Assembly (NCBI RefSeq): GCF_005405385.1
Contig: NZ_BJDY01000005.1
Span: 124,001 to 188,000 of the forward strand
Length of the DNA stretch: 64,000 bases
Source of the DNA: Lactiplantibacillus mudanjiangensis
GTDB lineage: Bacteria > Bacillota > Bacilli > Lactobacillales > Lactobacillaceae
Direction: 5' to 3'
Shown here: piece after piece, positions 12,545 through 22,419 of the stretch
How the letters are laid out: each line of letters opens with the position of its first letter
Numbering within the stretch: position 1 is the stretch's first letter
Notes under the pieces: generated by a model
What the model was told of the DNA's origin: nothing
The model's input: the letters and a program-made list of their open reading frames with translations, nothing else
The model's database searches: none
Position numbers and translations under genes: made by a program

Positions 12545-13411
12545 TCAATCCTTCTTCGTATTAATAACCCTTAACATTCGGTCGTGACCGGCCATATCTT
12601 GACGCAAAGTCACCTCTGCTTGTGGTAGGGCCTGTTCAAATAACTGTTGGACTGCAGGTCCTTGGTGATAGCCAAATTCTAAATATAAGCGGCCATTGGG
12701 GGACAAATGGTCAGCCACTGTTGCGGCCAACCGTTCATAAATCGCCAAACCATCATGCGCCGCAAACAACGCTGTTTGGGGTTCATAGTCACGAACACTC
12801 GCATCCATAACGGTTGTCTCACTCGTCGCAATATATGGGGGATTGCTGACAATCACATCATACTTAGTCGCTGGCAGTGTCGCAAACAAATCACTTTGCA
12901 TAAATGTGACCGATAACTTCAAAGCGGCCGCATTTTGTTGTGCAACGGTTAACGCTGCGGTTGAAATGTCACTGGCTGACACTGACCAAGTCGGTTGATT
13001 TTGCTTTAAAGCTAACGCAATTGCACCAGAACCAGTCCCAATATCTAGGACATTAGCCGTGGTCGTCGTCGCCAAATCCGTTAAGATCCAATCGACTAAC
13101 TCTTCAGTTTCCACTCGTGGAATTAAGACCGCCGGATTGACTGACAATTCCAACCCATAGAATGGCGCAGTCCCTAGTACGTATTGCGCCGGCTCGCCAG
13201 CGACAACCCGATCAATCGCTACTTGAAAAGCGGTCCAAGTGGTTGCTGGAACCTGTTCTTGATACCGAACCAACAGTTGGGTTTGATCGAACTTAGTTAA
13301 ACCTAATAATAAAAATCGTGCTGCATCGGTGGGTAATTGAGCCGTTTTTAGACAAAAAGAAGCCCATTGCTGGGCTTCAAAATAAGTCGGTTGGCTTGGC
13401 CGCTTAGTCAT
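12545..13411 (-). CDS. prmC: Release factor glutamine methyltransferase
   Basis: SAM-dependent N5-methylation of the GGQ glutamine of RF1/RF2. 288 residues: N-terminal helical domain and C-terminal Rossmann methyltransferase with [15 protein letters not shown] (about 120-134) and the catalytic NPPY in VSNPPYIAT (about 188). Overlaps prfA by 8 bp, so enzyme and substrate are translationally coupled. Confidence 0.96.
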   Translation of the reverse strand: MTKRPSQPTYFEAQQWASFCLKTAQLPTDAARFLLLGLTKFDQTQLLVRYQEQVPATTWTAFQVAIDRVVAGEPAQYVLGTAPFYGLELSVNPAVLIPRVETEELVDWILTDLATTTTANVLDIGTGSGAIALALKQNQPTWSVSASDISTAALTVAQQNAAALKLSVTFMQSDLFATLPATKYDVIVSNPPYIATSETTVMDASVRDYEPQTALFAAHDGLAIYERLAATVADHLSPNGRLYLEFGYHQGPAVQQLFEQALPQAEVTLRQDMAGHDRMLRVINTKKD

Positions 13412-14486
13412 TAGCCAATTGCTCGATTTTCTTCGTTTGATCCGCTAAAATCAACGCATCAATCACTTCATCTAATTCACCATTCATCACACGATCAAGC
13501 TTGTTCAACGTCAATCCGATTCGATGATCAGTAACCCGGTTTTGTGGGAAGTTGTAAGTCCGAATCCGTTCTGAACGATCCCCGGTCCCAACGGCCGATT
13601 TCCGTTCTGCATCGTATTGGTTTTGTTCCCGTGATTGGTAGTAATCATAAACCCGTGCCCGCAAAATTTCCATTGCTTTGGCCCGGTTTTGTTGTTGTGA
13701 CCGTTGATCTTGCATCGAGACAACGATTCCAGTTGGTAAGTGGGTCATCCGAACAGCAGATGACGTCTTGTTAATATGCTGACCACCGGCACCAGAAGAA
13801 CGGAACACATCGACCCGAATATCTTTTTGATCAATATCGATATCGACATCTTGTGCTTCAGGCATAATCCCCACCGTCGCAGTCGAGGTATGCACCCGAC
13901 CAGCTGATTCCGTCACTGGAACCCGTTGAACCCGATGTGCACCACTTTCATACTTCAGTTTGGAATAAACTTTATTCCCAGAAATAATCAAGACGATTTC
14001 CTTGAACCCACCAACTTCAGTTTCATTCCGATCGGCAACTTCAATACTCCAGCCTTGGCGTTCCGCGTATTTCGCATACATGTTGAATAAATCAGCGGCA
14101 AACAAGCTGGCTTCATCCCCACCGGCGGCCCCATGAATTTCCATGATGATATTTTTATCATCGTTAGGGTCTTGTGGCAACATCAATAAGGTGATGTCAT
14201 GTTCAAGTTGATCTTTATCAGCGTTTAATTGCTTTAAATCATCCTTAACCATGGCGCTCATGTCATCGTCCAATTTTTCCCGTAACAATTCGTTATTTTC
14301 GGTAATTTGGTCAGTCACATCTTTATATTGGTTATATTTTTCAACCGTTTCACGTAAACTGGCTTCTTCTTTAGATAACTTCAAAAAGCGTTGCGTATCC
14401 GCAATGACTTCAGGATCACTCAATAATTCGCCGAGTTCTTCATAACGGTCGGCCACCGCTTGCAACTTATCAAAAAACTTATCCAT
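13404..14486 (-). CDS. prfA: Peptide chain release factor 1
   Basis: Terminates translation at UAA and UAG. 360 residues, normal length. GGQ motif in [16 protein letters not shown] near residue 230; the stop-codon tripeptide appears as PVT in [15 protein letters not shown]. Lies 14 bp after the tdk stop and is coupled to prmC. Confidence 0.97.
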   Translation of the reverse strand: MDKFFDKLQAVADRYEELGELLSDPEVIADTQRFLKLSKEEASLRETVEKYNQYKDVTDQITENNELLREKLDDDMSAMVKDDLKQLNADKDQLEHDITLLMLPQDPNDDKNIIMEIHGAAGGDEASLFAADLFNMYAKYAERQGWSIEVADRNETEVGGFKEIVLIISGNKVYSKLKYESGAHRVQRVPVTESAGRVHTSTATVGIMPEAQDVDIDIDQKDIRVDVFRSSGAGGQHINKTSSAVRMTHLPTGIVVSMQDQRSQQQNRAKAMEILRARVYDYYQSREQNQYDAERKSAVGTGDRSERIRTYNFPQNRVTDHRIGLTLNKLDRVMNGELDEVIDALILADQTKKIEQLAND

Positions 14487-14500
14487 ACTCGCTTAATTCC

Positions 14501-15079
14501 TCACTTTGTTAATTTCGGGGGACAAAAATAATGTCGACGGCAAACGGGGTAATACATTGAATTACCACCAACTAGGACTTGTTCGCCTTCATAGACCGGT
14601 TCGCCATCGTTAAACCGTAAGTTCATAATCGCCTTCTTGCGACAGAACCAACAGATCGTCTTCATTTCTTCAATCTTGTCCGCATACAACAATAAATATT
14701 TACTACCTTCGAACAACTCATTTTGGAAATCATTCTTCAAGCCAAACGTCATGACTGGAATATTCAAGTCATCGACAATGTGGGCTAATTCTAGCACGTG
14801 GTGTTTTTGTAAAAACTGTGCTTCATCAATTAAGACGCAAGCCGCGTCAGTATTGAGGGCCTTCACCGTTTCTAACACATTGGTGTCATCAAAAATCGGG
14901 GTGGCATCTCGCGATAATCCAATCCGACTCTTGACATGCCCGATACCTGCGCGCGTGTCAACGCCACTCGTCATAATGATGACGGACTTATTTTGTTCTT
15001 CATAGTTATGGGCGACTTTTAAAATCTCAATCGTTTTACCACTATTCATGGCTCCATATCGGAAAAATAATTGTGCCAA
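14501..15079 (-). CDS. tdk: Thymidine kinase
   Basis: Type II thymidine kinase of the salvage pathway. 192 residues with the proposed TTG start at 15079 ([16 protein letters not shown] after initiation), which has AGGGGA nine bases upstream. An ATG at 15106 in the same frame would add a basic MRKKRGPSK and place the ribosome site inside the gene, so TTG is preferred. P-loop GAMNSGKT; Walker B-like VLIDEAQFL; Zn-binding Cys pairs in CWFC and a later Cys/His set ending CRRHYFC. Confidence 0.94.
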   Translation of the reverse strand: MAQLFFRYGAMNSGKTIEILKVAHNYEEQNKSVIIMTSGVDTRAGIGHVKSRIGLSRDATPIFDDTNVLETVKALNTDAACVLIDEAQFLQKHHVLELAHIVDDLNIPVMTFGLKNDFQNELFEGSKYLLLYADKIEEMKTICWFCRKKAIMNLRFNDGEPVYEGEQVLVGGNSMYYPVCRRHYFCPPKLTK

Positions 15080-15293
15080 CTTACTCGGTCCCCTTTTTTT
15101 ACGCATTTCTAATTAATTATAGCCGATTTAAGCTGGAATTTCAGCAATCCGCAATGAAAACTCATTAATGATTTCATAAACCACGGTTAGAAGCGGTAGT
15201 ATCGCTTTTCTTTTCGTTAAGTTCAGTATAAAATATTTGGAAGTAGCGTAAACGTAAACACGCTTGAATTTAAAAGTTAGGGGCAACAACACG

Positions 15294-16640
15294 ATGTCAA
15301 TTAATAGTCTGCTAGCAACTTGGACGGGTAAGTCAGCTTACTGGTTCTTGCATACTTTCCGTGGCGGTGGGAGTTCTTTACCCGGAAAACTAGCGTTGAA
15401 GCTAGATCCAGCCATTTTAAAACACTTGGCCCGCAATTACGAGGTCATTGTGATTACCGGGACCAATGGAAAAACGTTAACGACCGCTTTGACGGTCAAA
15501 GTGCTCCGTGAACAATATCCTGACATTTTAACGAATCCAACTGGTTCCAATATGAAACAAGGCATCGTCACGACCTTTTTGACCGCACCGAAGGCACATC
15601 AAAAACCTTTAGCCGTGTTAGAGGTCGATGAAGCCAATGTCATTATGGTCACCAAGTACATTACGCCTAAAGCGTTCGTCTTCACTAATATCTTCCGTGA
15701 CCAAATGGATCGCTATGGCGAAATTTACACCACTTATCAAAAAATATTAGACGGGGTCGCTTTGGCCCCCGATGCAACCATCATTGCCAATGGTGATTTG
15801 CCATTATTTAATTCAAAAAAATTACCGAACCCAATCTTATATTACGGATTCGATTATCAAGCTGCTGGCGATGAACACGCCCCCGCTAACACGGATGGCC
15901 TACTTTGTCCTAACTGCCAACACATTTTGCATTACCGTAGCCGCACATACAGTAACATGGGTGACTACTTCTGCCCACACTGTGGCTTTGAACGGCCACA
16001 ATTAACCTATAAACTAAACGCCTTAACCGAAATGACGCCAACGTCATCTGACTTTGAAATCAACGGCCAAGCTTTACATTTAAATATTGGGGGTCAATAC
16101 AATATTTATAATGCGTTAGCGGCCTTTGCCGTTGGTCGTTTCATGGATGTTCGACCAGCTAAAATTGCGCATGCCTTGAGCGACAACGACGAACAAGTCT
16201 TTGGTCGCCAAGAAATCTTTCATGTTGGCGATAAAGATGTCACCTTAATCTTAGTTAAAAATCCGGTTGGGTTAAACCAAGTCTTACAAATGATCAGCAC
16301 CGATGAACGGCCATTCTCATTTGCGGCCCTGCTCAACGCTAATTATGCCGATGGGATTGATACCAGTTGGATTTGGGATGGTGACTTTGAAAAATTGCCT
16401 GAGCTCAATATTCCAGCCTTTATTAGTGGTGGTGAACGGTACCGTGATATCACCTTCCGTTTGAAAGTAGCCGGCGTCTCAGAAGATCAATTGACGGTCA
16501 TTCCAGATCTCACCAACATGACTGCGGCAATTCAAAACTTGCCAACTAAACAAGTCTACGTTGTTGCCACTTATACGGCGATGTTGCAATTACGGAAACA
16601 ACTTGCTAGTCAAGGAATTATCGATGGAGGGATGGCTTAA
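15294..16640 (+). CDS. murT: Lipid II isoglutaminyl synthase, MurT subunit
   Basis: With GatD amidates the alpha-carboxyl of D-Glu in lipid II at the inner face of the membrane. 448 residues: Mur ligase centre with TGTNGKTLTTAL near residue 65, a Cys4 zinc ribbon (CPNC ... CPHC, about 205-230) and a C-terminal DUF1727 domain. ATG 15294 (MSINSLLATW) follows AGGGG; the frame open to 15264 has no site. Two bases separate it from gatD. Confidence 0.96.
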   Translation: MSINSLLATWTGKSAYWFLHTFRGGGSSLPGKLALKLDPAILKHLARNYEVIVITGTNGKTLTTALTVKVLREQYPDILTNPTGSNMKQGIVTTFLTAPKAHQKPLAVLEVDEANVIMVTKYITPKAFVFTNIFRDQMDRYGEIYTTYQKILDGVALAPDATIIANGDLPLFNSKKLPNPILYYGFDYQAAGDEHAPANTDGLLCPNCQHILHYRSRTYSNMGDYFCPHCGFERPQLTYKLNALTEMTPTSSDFEINGQALHLNIGGQYNIYNALAAFAVGRFMDVRPAKIAHALSDNDEQVFGRQEIFHVGDKDVTLILVKNPVGLNQVLQMISTDERPFSFAALLNANYADGIDTSWIWDGDFEKLPELNIPAFISGGERYRDITFRLKVAGVSEDQLTVIPDLTNMTAAIQNLPTKQVYVVATYTAMLQLRKQLASQGIIDGGMA

Positions 16641-16642
16641 TC

Positions 16643-17365
16643 ATGACTTATACTTTAAATGCCGCCCACTTGTACGGCGACTTGATGAATACGTACGGTG
16701 ATATTGGTAATATTTTAGCGATGCGCTATTACGCCAAGGCCGTCGACGCCACTATTAACGTCGACTTAGTCAGTCTTGATGACGAATTTGATCCTGACAC
16801 TTATGATTTTGCCTTATTCGGTGGCGGTCAAGATTATGAACAAACCATCGTTTCGAAAGACCTACAGACTAAAAAAGCAGCGCTTACCGCTTATATTGAA
16901 GCAGGCGGTCCCTGCTTAGCTATTTGTGGTGGCTTTCAAATGCTTGGCCACTACTATATTGGTGCCAACGGTGAAAAGATTGCCGGCATTGGCGCCCTTG
17001 ATCATTACACGCTCAGTCAAGACAATCACCGTTTTATTGGGAACATTACGATTAAAAATGCGGAAACTGGTCAAACTTATTATGGCTTTGAAAACCATAA
17101 CGGCACCACGTTCCTTGGTAAAGGCGAACGCCCACTAGGCGAAGTGCTTCAAGGAAACGGGAATAATGGTCAAGATAAATCCGAAGGGGTCATTTACAAA
17201 AATACTTTTGGCTCGTATTTCCATGGCCCAATCCTAGCGCGTAACGAAGCCTTGGCCAAACGAATCTTGAAGCTGGCCTTACAACGCAAGTATCCTGACG
17301 CCGACTTTAGCGCTTTAGATGAACTTCACGAAGATCTGACTAAAAATGTGGTTATCAAACCTTAA
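16643..17365 (+). CDS. gatD: Lipid II isoglutaminyl synthase, GatD glutaminase subunit
   Basis: CobB/CobQ-type glutamine amidotransferase supplying ammonia to MurT. 240 residues. Catalytic Cys in LAICGGFQMLG near residue 93 and His in SYFHGPILARNE near residue 190. Starts immediately after murT (ATG at 16643) and ends at a terminator, forming a two-gene operon. Confidence 0.96.
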   Translation: MTYTLNAAHLYGDLMNTYGDIGNILAMRYYAKAVDATINVDLVSLDDEFDPDTYDFALFGGGQDYEQTIVSKDLQTKKAALTAYIEAGGPCLAICGGFQMLGHYYIGANGEKIAGIGALDHYTLSQDNHRFIGNITIKNAETGQTYYGFENHNGTTFLGKGERPLGEVLQGNGNNGQDKSEGVIYKNTFGSYFHGPILARNEALAKRILKLALQRKYPDADFSALDELHEDLTKNVVIKP

Positions 17366-17372
17366 TTTAGCT

Positions 17373-17404
17373 AAAAACACTCACTTTGGTGGGTGTTTTT
17401 TTAT
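17373..17404 (+). terminator. Terminator of murT-gatD
   Basis: AAAACAC(T)CAC TTTG GTG(G)GTGTTTT hairpin with T tail right after gatD. Confidence 0.85.
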
Positions 17405-17532
17405 CAACCAACACGATCAATCAGTGGGACGTTTTTTGTCCCCTAGCCGGTTTTGCTCATTAGTAAACCCGTTTAAGTTATAAATATTATTTATACTAGC
17501 TATTTTCCCTAGTTATCAGCAACCCTAGCTAA

Positions 17533-17574
17533 CAAAAAAAGATTGATGATCAGTTAAACCTGATCATCAATCTT
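17533..17574 (-). terminator. Terminator of manA
   Basis: Long perfect stem AAGATTGATGATCAG / CTGATCATCAATCTT followed on the minus strand by TTTTT. Confidence 0.85.
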
Positions 17575-17592
17575 ACTTATAACTTAAACCCG

Positions 17593-18558
17593 TTAAGCTT
17601 TTTCACCGGGTTCTGAGGCGATGAGTTGTAAATCACCTTTAATCGTCCATTGTTTAACATCAAATGGCAAGATAAAGTGAACACCCTTAGCCAATGGATA
17701 ATCTTTCCCATCAACGGTGATGCTACCTTGACCGTCCAAAACAGAAACTAACGTATATGGTGCCTTTTCTCGATTGAAGGTCGCTTGTCCATCGGTGATC
17801 CGCCATTGCCAAACACCGAAGAATGGTGATTGCACGTACTTCGTGACCGTGGCATCACCAACTTGCGTTTCCGTTATATCCAATTTAGGATCCACATGCG
17901 GCACAATCGTCGTATCGATAGATTGTTGCAAGTGCAATTCACGTTTTTGACCAGTTGTCTTGTCCACGCGATCCCAATCATATAAGCGATAAGTAGTATC
18001 AGAACTTTGTTGGGTTTCTAAAACCATGATCCCTTTACCAACCGCATGAATCGTGCCAGATGGAACATACAAAAAGTCCCCTGGTTTAACGGGTACTCGC
18101 CGGAATAATTTGTCCCATTCGCCATTATGAATCCATTCAGCTAATTGTTCACGAGTTTTGGCGTAATGACCATAGACCATGGAAGCGCCTGGTTCAGCGG
18201 CAATGACATACCAGCATTCAGTCTTGCCAAGTTCGTGTTCATGTTCAGCCGCATAAGCATCATCTGGATGTACTTGCACGGATAAATCTTCACTAGCATC
18301 CAAAATTTTCGTTAACAATGGGAAGACGTCGCCTTTGGCATTACCAAACACGTCACGATGTTGTTCCCAGACCTTGTCCAAAGTCATCCCAGCATAAGGG
18401 CCATTTTCAACCGTTGCTGGGCCATGTGGATGGGCCGAAATTGCCCAACATTCACCGGTATGATCGCTTGGAATTTCATAACCAAAGTCAGACTTTAGCC
18501 GCGTTCCACCCCAGATTTTTTCATGGAAAACGGGTTTTAAGAAATAAGGTTCACTCAT
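17593..18558 (-). CDS. manA: Mannose-6-phosphate isomerase, class I
   Basis: Zinc enzyme interconverting mannose-6-P and fructose-6-P, linking mannose PTS uptake to glycolysis and to GDP-mannose. 321 residues, the short Firmicute form. Cupin metal ligands in SVQVHPDDAYAAEHE and the Glu of GKTECWYV. ATG 18558 (MSEPYFLKPVFHEKIWGG) follows GGAGTG. A partial cre-like sequence (TGTAAGCGGTTGTG, about 11 of 14 consensus positions) lies ~50 bp upstream; catabolite control is possible but weakly supported. Confidence 0.94.
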   Translation of the reverse strand: MSEPYFLKPVFHEKIWGGTRLKSDFGYEIPSDHTGECWAISAHPHGPATVENGPYAGMTLDKVWEQHRDVFGNAKGDVFPLLTKILDASEDLSVQVHPDDAYAAEHEHELGKTECWYVIAAEPGASMVYGHYAKTREQLAEWIHNGEWDKLFRRVPVKPGDFLYVPSGTIHAVGKGIMVLETQQSSDTTYRLYDWDRVDKTTGQKRELHLQQSIDTTIVPHVDPKLDITETQVGDATVTKYVQSPFFGVWQWRITDGQATFNREKAPYTLVSVLDGQGSITVDGKDYPLAKGVHFILPFDVKQWTIKGDLQLIASEPGEKA

Positions 18559-18623
18559 GACAACACACTCCATTGCTCTTTTTTGATACGTCTAGCATAG
18601 CATAACTGTAAGCGGTTGTGAAA

Positions 18624-19649
18624 CTAATCCAACAAGAATGTAACCGTATCCGCTAACCAGGCCGCAATCAACCGTCTGCGGGCCGGTAAAAAGGCCGCAT
18701 TATTAGCTATTGGATGCACTCGATTCGACAAAAAGACTAAGGCCGATTGGGTTGTCCGATCTAACATTAATAAGGTTCCCGTATACCCGGTATGAAAAAT
18801 AACCGGGGGTAAATCGGCGGTTAAATGCCATAGATTCCAACCAAAACTGCGCCGTAATTGATGATTGGGCGTCCAGTCCTGATATAAACTTTGAATCGTT
18901 ACTTGATCCAACACGTCATCATGCGGCCGCTGCCCTAACATAAACTGGGCAAATTGTACTAAATCGGTCACACTAGCAAACATGCCGGCCGATCCACACT
19001 GCGCACCCAATACTTGTGCTTTAGGATCATGGACAACACCTTGCAATAAGCCACGCTGTCGCGAATAAGTCGTCGGTATACATTGAGCTGGGTCCGGTTG
19101 AAAAGTCGCAGACGGCAAGTTTAGCGGGACTAACACCCGTTCAGTAACAGCGGTTTGAATTGGCATACCGAGTATCTTTTCAATCACTAACCCCACTAAA
19201 ATCAATCCTAAATCCGTGTAGACGACTCGATGATTCCGGTTTATTTGGCTCACTGGTAATTTTTGAATCGCCGCTAACAACTCGGCTGCTGGTAAAGCAT
19301 TTCGATTGGGAATATAACCACTTAACCCACTCGTGTGCGTCATAAGATTTAAGACCGTAACTTGTCGATCTTGAAAGGTTGGTAAATAGTCGTGTACCGG
19401 ACGATGAATATCTAAATCACCACTCGCCATTAATTGTGCAGCAACGGTGGTCGTCCCAATGACTTTGGTCACTGATGCTAAATCATATAATGCGTTTGGC
19501 CAGATTGGTTGCGTCTCTGGTTGGGTCTGGGCAACACCAACCTGCCCCGTTTCAACCTGCGACCCATGAATTAAGGCGTAACTTGCACCTGGAATCAATG
19601 CTTGATCAAGCATGTGCTGAATTTGTTGTTTGGTTTGTGTAAATGCCAT
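18624..19649 (-). CDS. Beta-lactamase-fold serine hydrolase
   Basis: Class C beta-lactamase / DD-peptidase family. 341 residues. SxxK nucleophile in LYDLASVTKV near residue 59, family stretch MTHTSGLSGYIPN, YTD at the Tyr motif, and a C-terminal HTGYTG (HTG motif). No signal peptide is seen at the chosen start (ATG 19649, AGGAGA upstream), so the protein is likely cytoplasmic, like many esterase-type members. Substrate not known; annotation as a penicillin-binding protein would be premature. Confidence 0.85.
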   Translation of the reverse strand: MAFTQTKQQIQHMLDQALIPGASYALIHGSQVETGQVGVAQTQPETQPIWPNALYDLASVTKVIGTTTVAAQLMASGDLDIHRPVHDYLPTFQDRQVTVLNLMTHTSGLSGYIPNRNALPAAELLAAIQKLPVSQINRNHRVVYTDLGLILVGLVIEKILGMPIQTAVTERVLVPLNLPSATFQPDPAQCIPTTYSRQRGLLQGVVHDPKAQVLGAQCGSAGMFASVTDLVQFAQFMLGQRPHDDVLDQVTIQSLYQDWTPNHQLRRSFGWNLWHLTADLPPVIFHTGYTGTLLMLDRTTQSALVFLSNRVHPIANNAAFLPARRRLIAAWLADTVTFLLD

Positions 19650-19737
19650 TATTGTTCTCCTGTCCTCACTAAATGTCTTTCTCCAGTGTAGTCGTTTGCT
19701 GGATAACCGACCACCGCTTAATGGAAAAATAACCAAA

Positions 19738-19770
19738 TAAAAAAGTTTGGATTTTCATCCAAACTTTTTT
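19738..19770 (-). terminator. Terminator of ilvE
   Basis: AAAAAAGTTTGGAT GAA ATCCAAACTTTTTT hairpin (one base mismatch in the loop region) just past the ilvE stop. Confidence 0.85.
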
Positions 19771-19778
19771 CATATTGA

Positions 19779-20807
19779 TTAATCTAAGTCAACCTTTTGA
19801 ACCCAACCTTCAGGGGCTTCACGGTCCCCGAATTGAATCCCGGTCAATTCATCATATAATTTCTTGGTTACTGGACCAACTTCAGTTTCACTGTAGAAGA
19901 CATGTAACTTACCGTTGTGTTCCAAACCACCGATTGGTGAGATAACAGCAGCAGTCCCACAGGCACCCGCTTCAGCAAAGCGATCTAAATCATCAACGTA
20001 AACGTCGCCTTCTTCAACTTCCATGCCAAATTTATGTTCAGCTAAGTATAATAATGAGTACTTCGTCACTGATGGCAAGATTGATGGTGATTTTGGTGTC
20101 ACAAACTTACCGTCTTTGGTAATCCCGAAGAAGTTAGCCGAACCCACTTCTTCAATCTTCTTGTGTTCAACTGGATCTAAGTAAACACAGTCAGAGAAGC
20201 CATCTTGATGTGCCGCTTGGCCTGGGAATAGGCTGGCTGCATAGTTCCCACCAACTTTATAAGCCCCAGTCCCCTTGTGAGCGGCCCGGTCATATTCAGA
20301 CGTGGTGAAGTTGGTTGGCGTCATACCACCCTTGAAGTAACTCCCAACCGGCATCGCAAAGACCGTGAAAATATATTCTTCAGCAGGATGAACCCCGATG
20401 TTACCACCAACCCCGATCATTAATGGCCGTAAATATAAAGTGGCCCCAGTCCCATATGGTGGCACAAAATCCTGGTTTGCTTTAACCACTTGCTTAACCG
20501 CATCCACAAACATGTCCGTTGGCACTTGTGGCATTAAGAGCCGTTCACAACTCGTTTGCATCCGCGCCGCATTGCGGTCAGGACGGAACAATTGCACACT
20601 GCCATCTTTCGTCCGATAAGCTTTTAACCCTTCAAAATCTTGTTGACCATAATGCAAGGCAGTTGACCCTTCACTAATATGTAACGTGGCATCTTCACTT
20701 AATTCCTTTTTGTACCAGGCCCCATCTTTCCAATACGCCCGATAACGATACGGAAGATTACGATAGTTAAACCCTAAATTATTCCAATCTAATTGTACGT
20801 CTGCCAT
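19779..20807 (-). CDS. ilvE: Branched-chain amino acid aminotransferase
   Basis: PLP class IV aminotransferase for Leu, Ile and Val. 342 residues. PLP Lys in HKGTGAYKVGGNYAAS near residue 195; fold-type IV motif EAGACGTAAVISPIGG in the C-terminal part. ATG 20807 (MADVQLDWNN) has AAGGAAG nine bases upstream; a TTG at 20816 overlaps that site. Monocistronic. An AT-rich upstream region shows no clear leader RNA. Confidence 0.95.
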   Translation of the reverse strand: MADVQLDWNNLGFNYRNLPYRYRAYWKDGAWYKKELSEDATLHISEGSTALHYGQQDFEGLKAYRTKDGSVQLFRPDRNAARMQTSCERLLMPQVPTDMFVDAVKQVVKANQDFVPPYGTGATLYLRPLMIGVGGNIGVHPAEEYIFTVFAMPVGSYFKGGMTPTNFTTSEYDRAAHKGTGAYKVGGNYAASLFPGQAAHQDGFSDCVYLDPVEHKKIEEVGSANFFGITKDGKFVTPKSPSILPSVTKYSLLYLAEHKFGMEVEEGDVYVDDLDRFAEAGACGTAAVISPIGGLEHNGKLHVFYSETEVGPVTKKLYDELTGIQFGDREAPEGWVQKVDLD

Positions 20808-20977
20808 GTGCGTCAACTTCCTTTATATGTAATTAATTCCATTTATTTAATTGGAATTTAATTAAAAGATTAATAGAGTCTGTGAAATTTGTCAAGCGCT
20901 TTTCAATTCCCAGTCCCGCTTTTCGTCAAATTTTGGTATAATAGCCGTAAATTCATCAAACAAAGGACGGCCTTGTC

Positions 20978-21307
20978 GTGGCAAGTAATTCAGATTCAAT
21001 TTATAATGTAATGTTCTATATCGTTCATCACCCAGCTGAGATCACCTTCACCACTCCGGAATACACCAATGTGGTTCGCATGGCGATTCCTGACCATATC
21101 AAGGTGGCCAATCCGGACATTTATTTTCCGGATAACAAACTCTTGGTGAATCGTTTCCAAGAAGACTTCGTTGCTAAAAATGGAAATCTGTTAGACTTCT
21201 TTTTTGATTATACAGAAAAGAAAGTCCCAAACTATCATGAAGTTTGGGTCTCAACCGCCCATTTAACGAGTAAACAGCTTTATTTTATGGAATTATCGTT
21301 TGAGTAA
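20978..21307 (+). CDS. Small protein of unknown function
   Basis: 109 residues, starting at GTG 20978 (MASNSDSIYNVMFYIVHHPAEI), with AAAGGA upstream. No signal peptide, membrane helix or recognisable motif. The content is acidic and aromatic-rich, ending HLTSKQLYFMELSFE. It is divergent from ilvE, with a short ~170 bp shared upstream region, and ends at its own terminator. Codon use looks like its neighbours, so it is probably a genuine lineage-specific cytoplasmic protein. Confidence 0.75.
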   Translation: MASNSDSIYNVMFYIVHHPAEITFTTPEYTNVVRMAIPDHIKVANPDIYFPDNKLLVNRFQEDFVAKNGNLLDFFFDYTEKKVPNYHEVWVSTAHLTSKQLYFMELSFE

Positions 21308-21327
21308 GCGTGGGGCAAAAGACGGGT

Positions 21328-21365
21328 TGGGACTGAGCATAGCCTAGGAAGTCCCAGTCTTTTAT
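21328..21365 (+). terminator. Terminator of the 109-aa gene
   Basis: TGGGACT ... AGTCCCA stem followed by GTCTTTT. Confidence 0.65.
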
Positions 21366-21383
21366 CGACAAACTACAACGACA

Positions 21384-21425
21384 CACCAAAAAAGTCACCG
21401 CCGAATTGGGCAGTGACTTTTTTGG
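21384..21425. terminator. Bidirectional terminator, mainly for the exporter operon
   Basis: ACCAAAAAAGTCAC and GTGACTTTTTTGGT arms around a 16-base loop; poly-A/poly-T on both sides lets it act on both strands. Confidence 0.75.
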
Positions 21426-21436
21426 TGTTGCCAGAT

Positions 21437-22405
21437 TTACTTGGTAATAAAGATATACAAATCAGAAGTCGAAACCCCGATGGTGAACTTCACATGCTTC
21501 GAGTAAATCGGATCAATAGTCGTGGTACTACTATTGTTACTCTTAGTTTTTTTCGCGAACTTCTTCATGACTTGCTTGGTGTTAGCGCCACTAACGCTAC
21601 TCATCAACGCAAAGGCCGTTCCAAAGTTCTTCTTCCGGGTCGTGTTCTTCATTGCTTTAACCGGCACAATCAAGGCCGTCCCCATGACATCACCAGATTG
21701 GACGTTCATCCGAATCTTGTAATCCTTGGTGGTTAAGACGTTTGTTAACCCTTTAGGTGCCTTAGTTGGTAGCAATTGGTCTTTAACCTTGGCTTTGGCC
21801 GTCTTCATGGCCGCCGCGACCGATTTTTGACTGGCTTGTAAACTAGCCGCTTCGGTTTGTAGCTTAGCAGCAGCAGTTTGTTGCGCTTGTAAGACTTTCG
21901 CCCCAGCCACTGCAGCCGTACCGCCCTTAGCAACTTGGGCCTTGCCAGCTTTAACTTTAGCTTGGATCGTGGCTTGTTGCTTTTTCAAACTCGCTGCTTG
22001 AGCTTGTAACTTTTTAGCAGCAGTTTGTTGTTTCTTCGTCATCTTCGATGCAATTAAAGCTTGATTATAACTAGTTGATAGTGTTTTGTAACTCGCAACC
22101 CGTTTAGCCGCTTTAACATGGACCGTCTTACTTTGACTACCAGCCGTCAACTTGATTGTTTGGCGGGTTGTCTTGGTTGGCACCTGAATCACAAAGGTGT
22201 TGTTGTGAACCTTTTGCTTTTTCGTTTTACCGCCGTCAAGCTTGTAACTAACCGTCTTGGTATTGGCGTGACCTTTGACAGCCGCAACCAAGCCATTACG
22301 TGTATAAGTTGACTTCGTTGTCGATAATGTGGACGTTCCACAGCCAGCTAATACTAAGGCTAGTAAGCCAGCTGAAACCGCGACCAATGTCATTTTTCGA
22401 AACAC
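21437..22405 (-). CDS. Lipoprotein with internally duplicated coiled coil
   Basis: 322 residues, GTG start at 22405 with AAAGGAGG upstream. Signal peptide with lipobox VLAGC (Cys22), so anchored to the outer membrane face. Residues ~30-95 look like a small all-beta domain. Residues ~115-205 are Ala/Lys/Gln-rich and contain a duplicated unit: QQTAAKKLQAQAASLKKQQ and QQTAAAKLQTEAASLQASQ about 55 residues apart. The C-terminal ~115 residues have no recognised family. It is 14 bp downstream of an ABC exporter gene, so probably co-transcribed with it. Function unknown. Confidence 0.8.
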   Translation of the reverse strand: MFRKMTLVAVSAGLLALVLAGCGTSTLSTTKSTYTRNGLVAAVKGHANTKTVSYKLDGGKTKKQKVHNNTFVIQVPTKTTRQTIKLTAGSQSKTVHVKAAKRVASYKTLSTSYNQALIASKMTKKQQTAAKKLQAQAASLKKQQATIQAKVKAGKAQVAKGGTAAVAGAKVLQAQQTAAAKLQTEAASLQASQKSVAAAMKTAKAKVKDQLLPTKAPKGLTNVLTTKDYKIRMNVQSGDVMGTALIVPVKAMKNTTRKKNFGTAFALMSSVSGANTKQVMKKFAKKTKSNNSSTTTIDPIYSKHVKFTIGVSTSDLYIFITK

Positions 22406-22419
22406 GTGACACCCCTCCT

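Noticed and set aside
20894-20913. cre-like TTGAAAAGCGCTTGACA upstream of ilvE
   Set aside because: Spacing does not fit the 14-base consensus; similar GCGCTT-containing stretches occur elsewhere.
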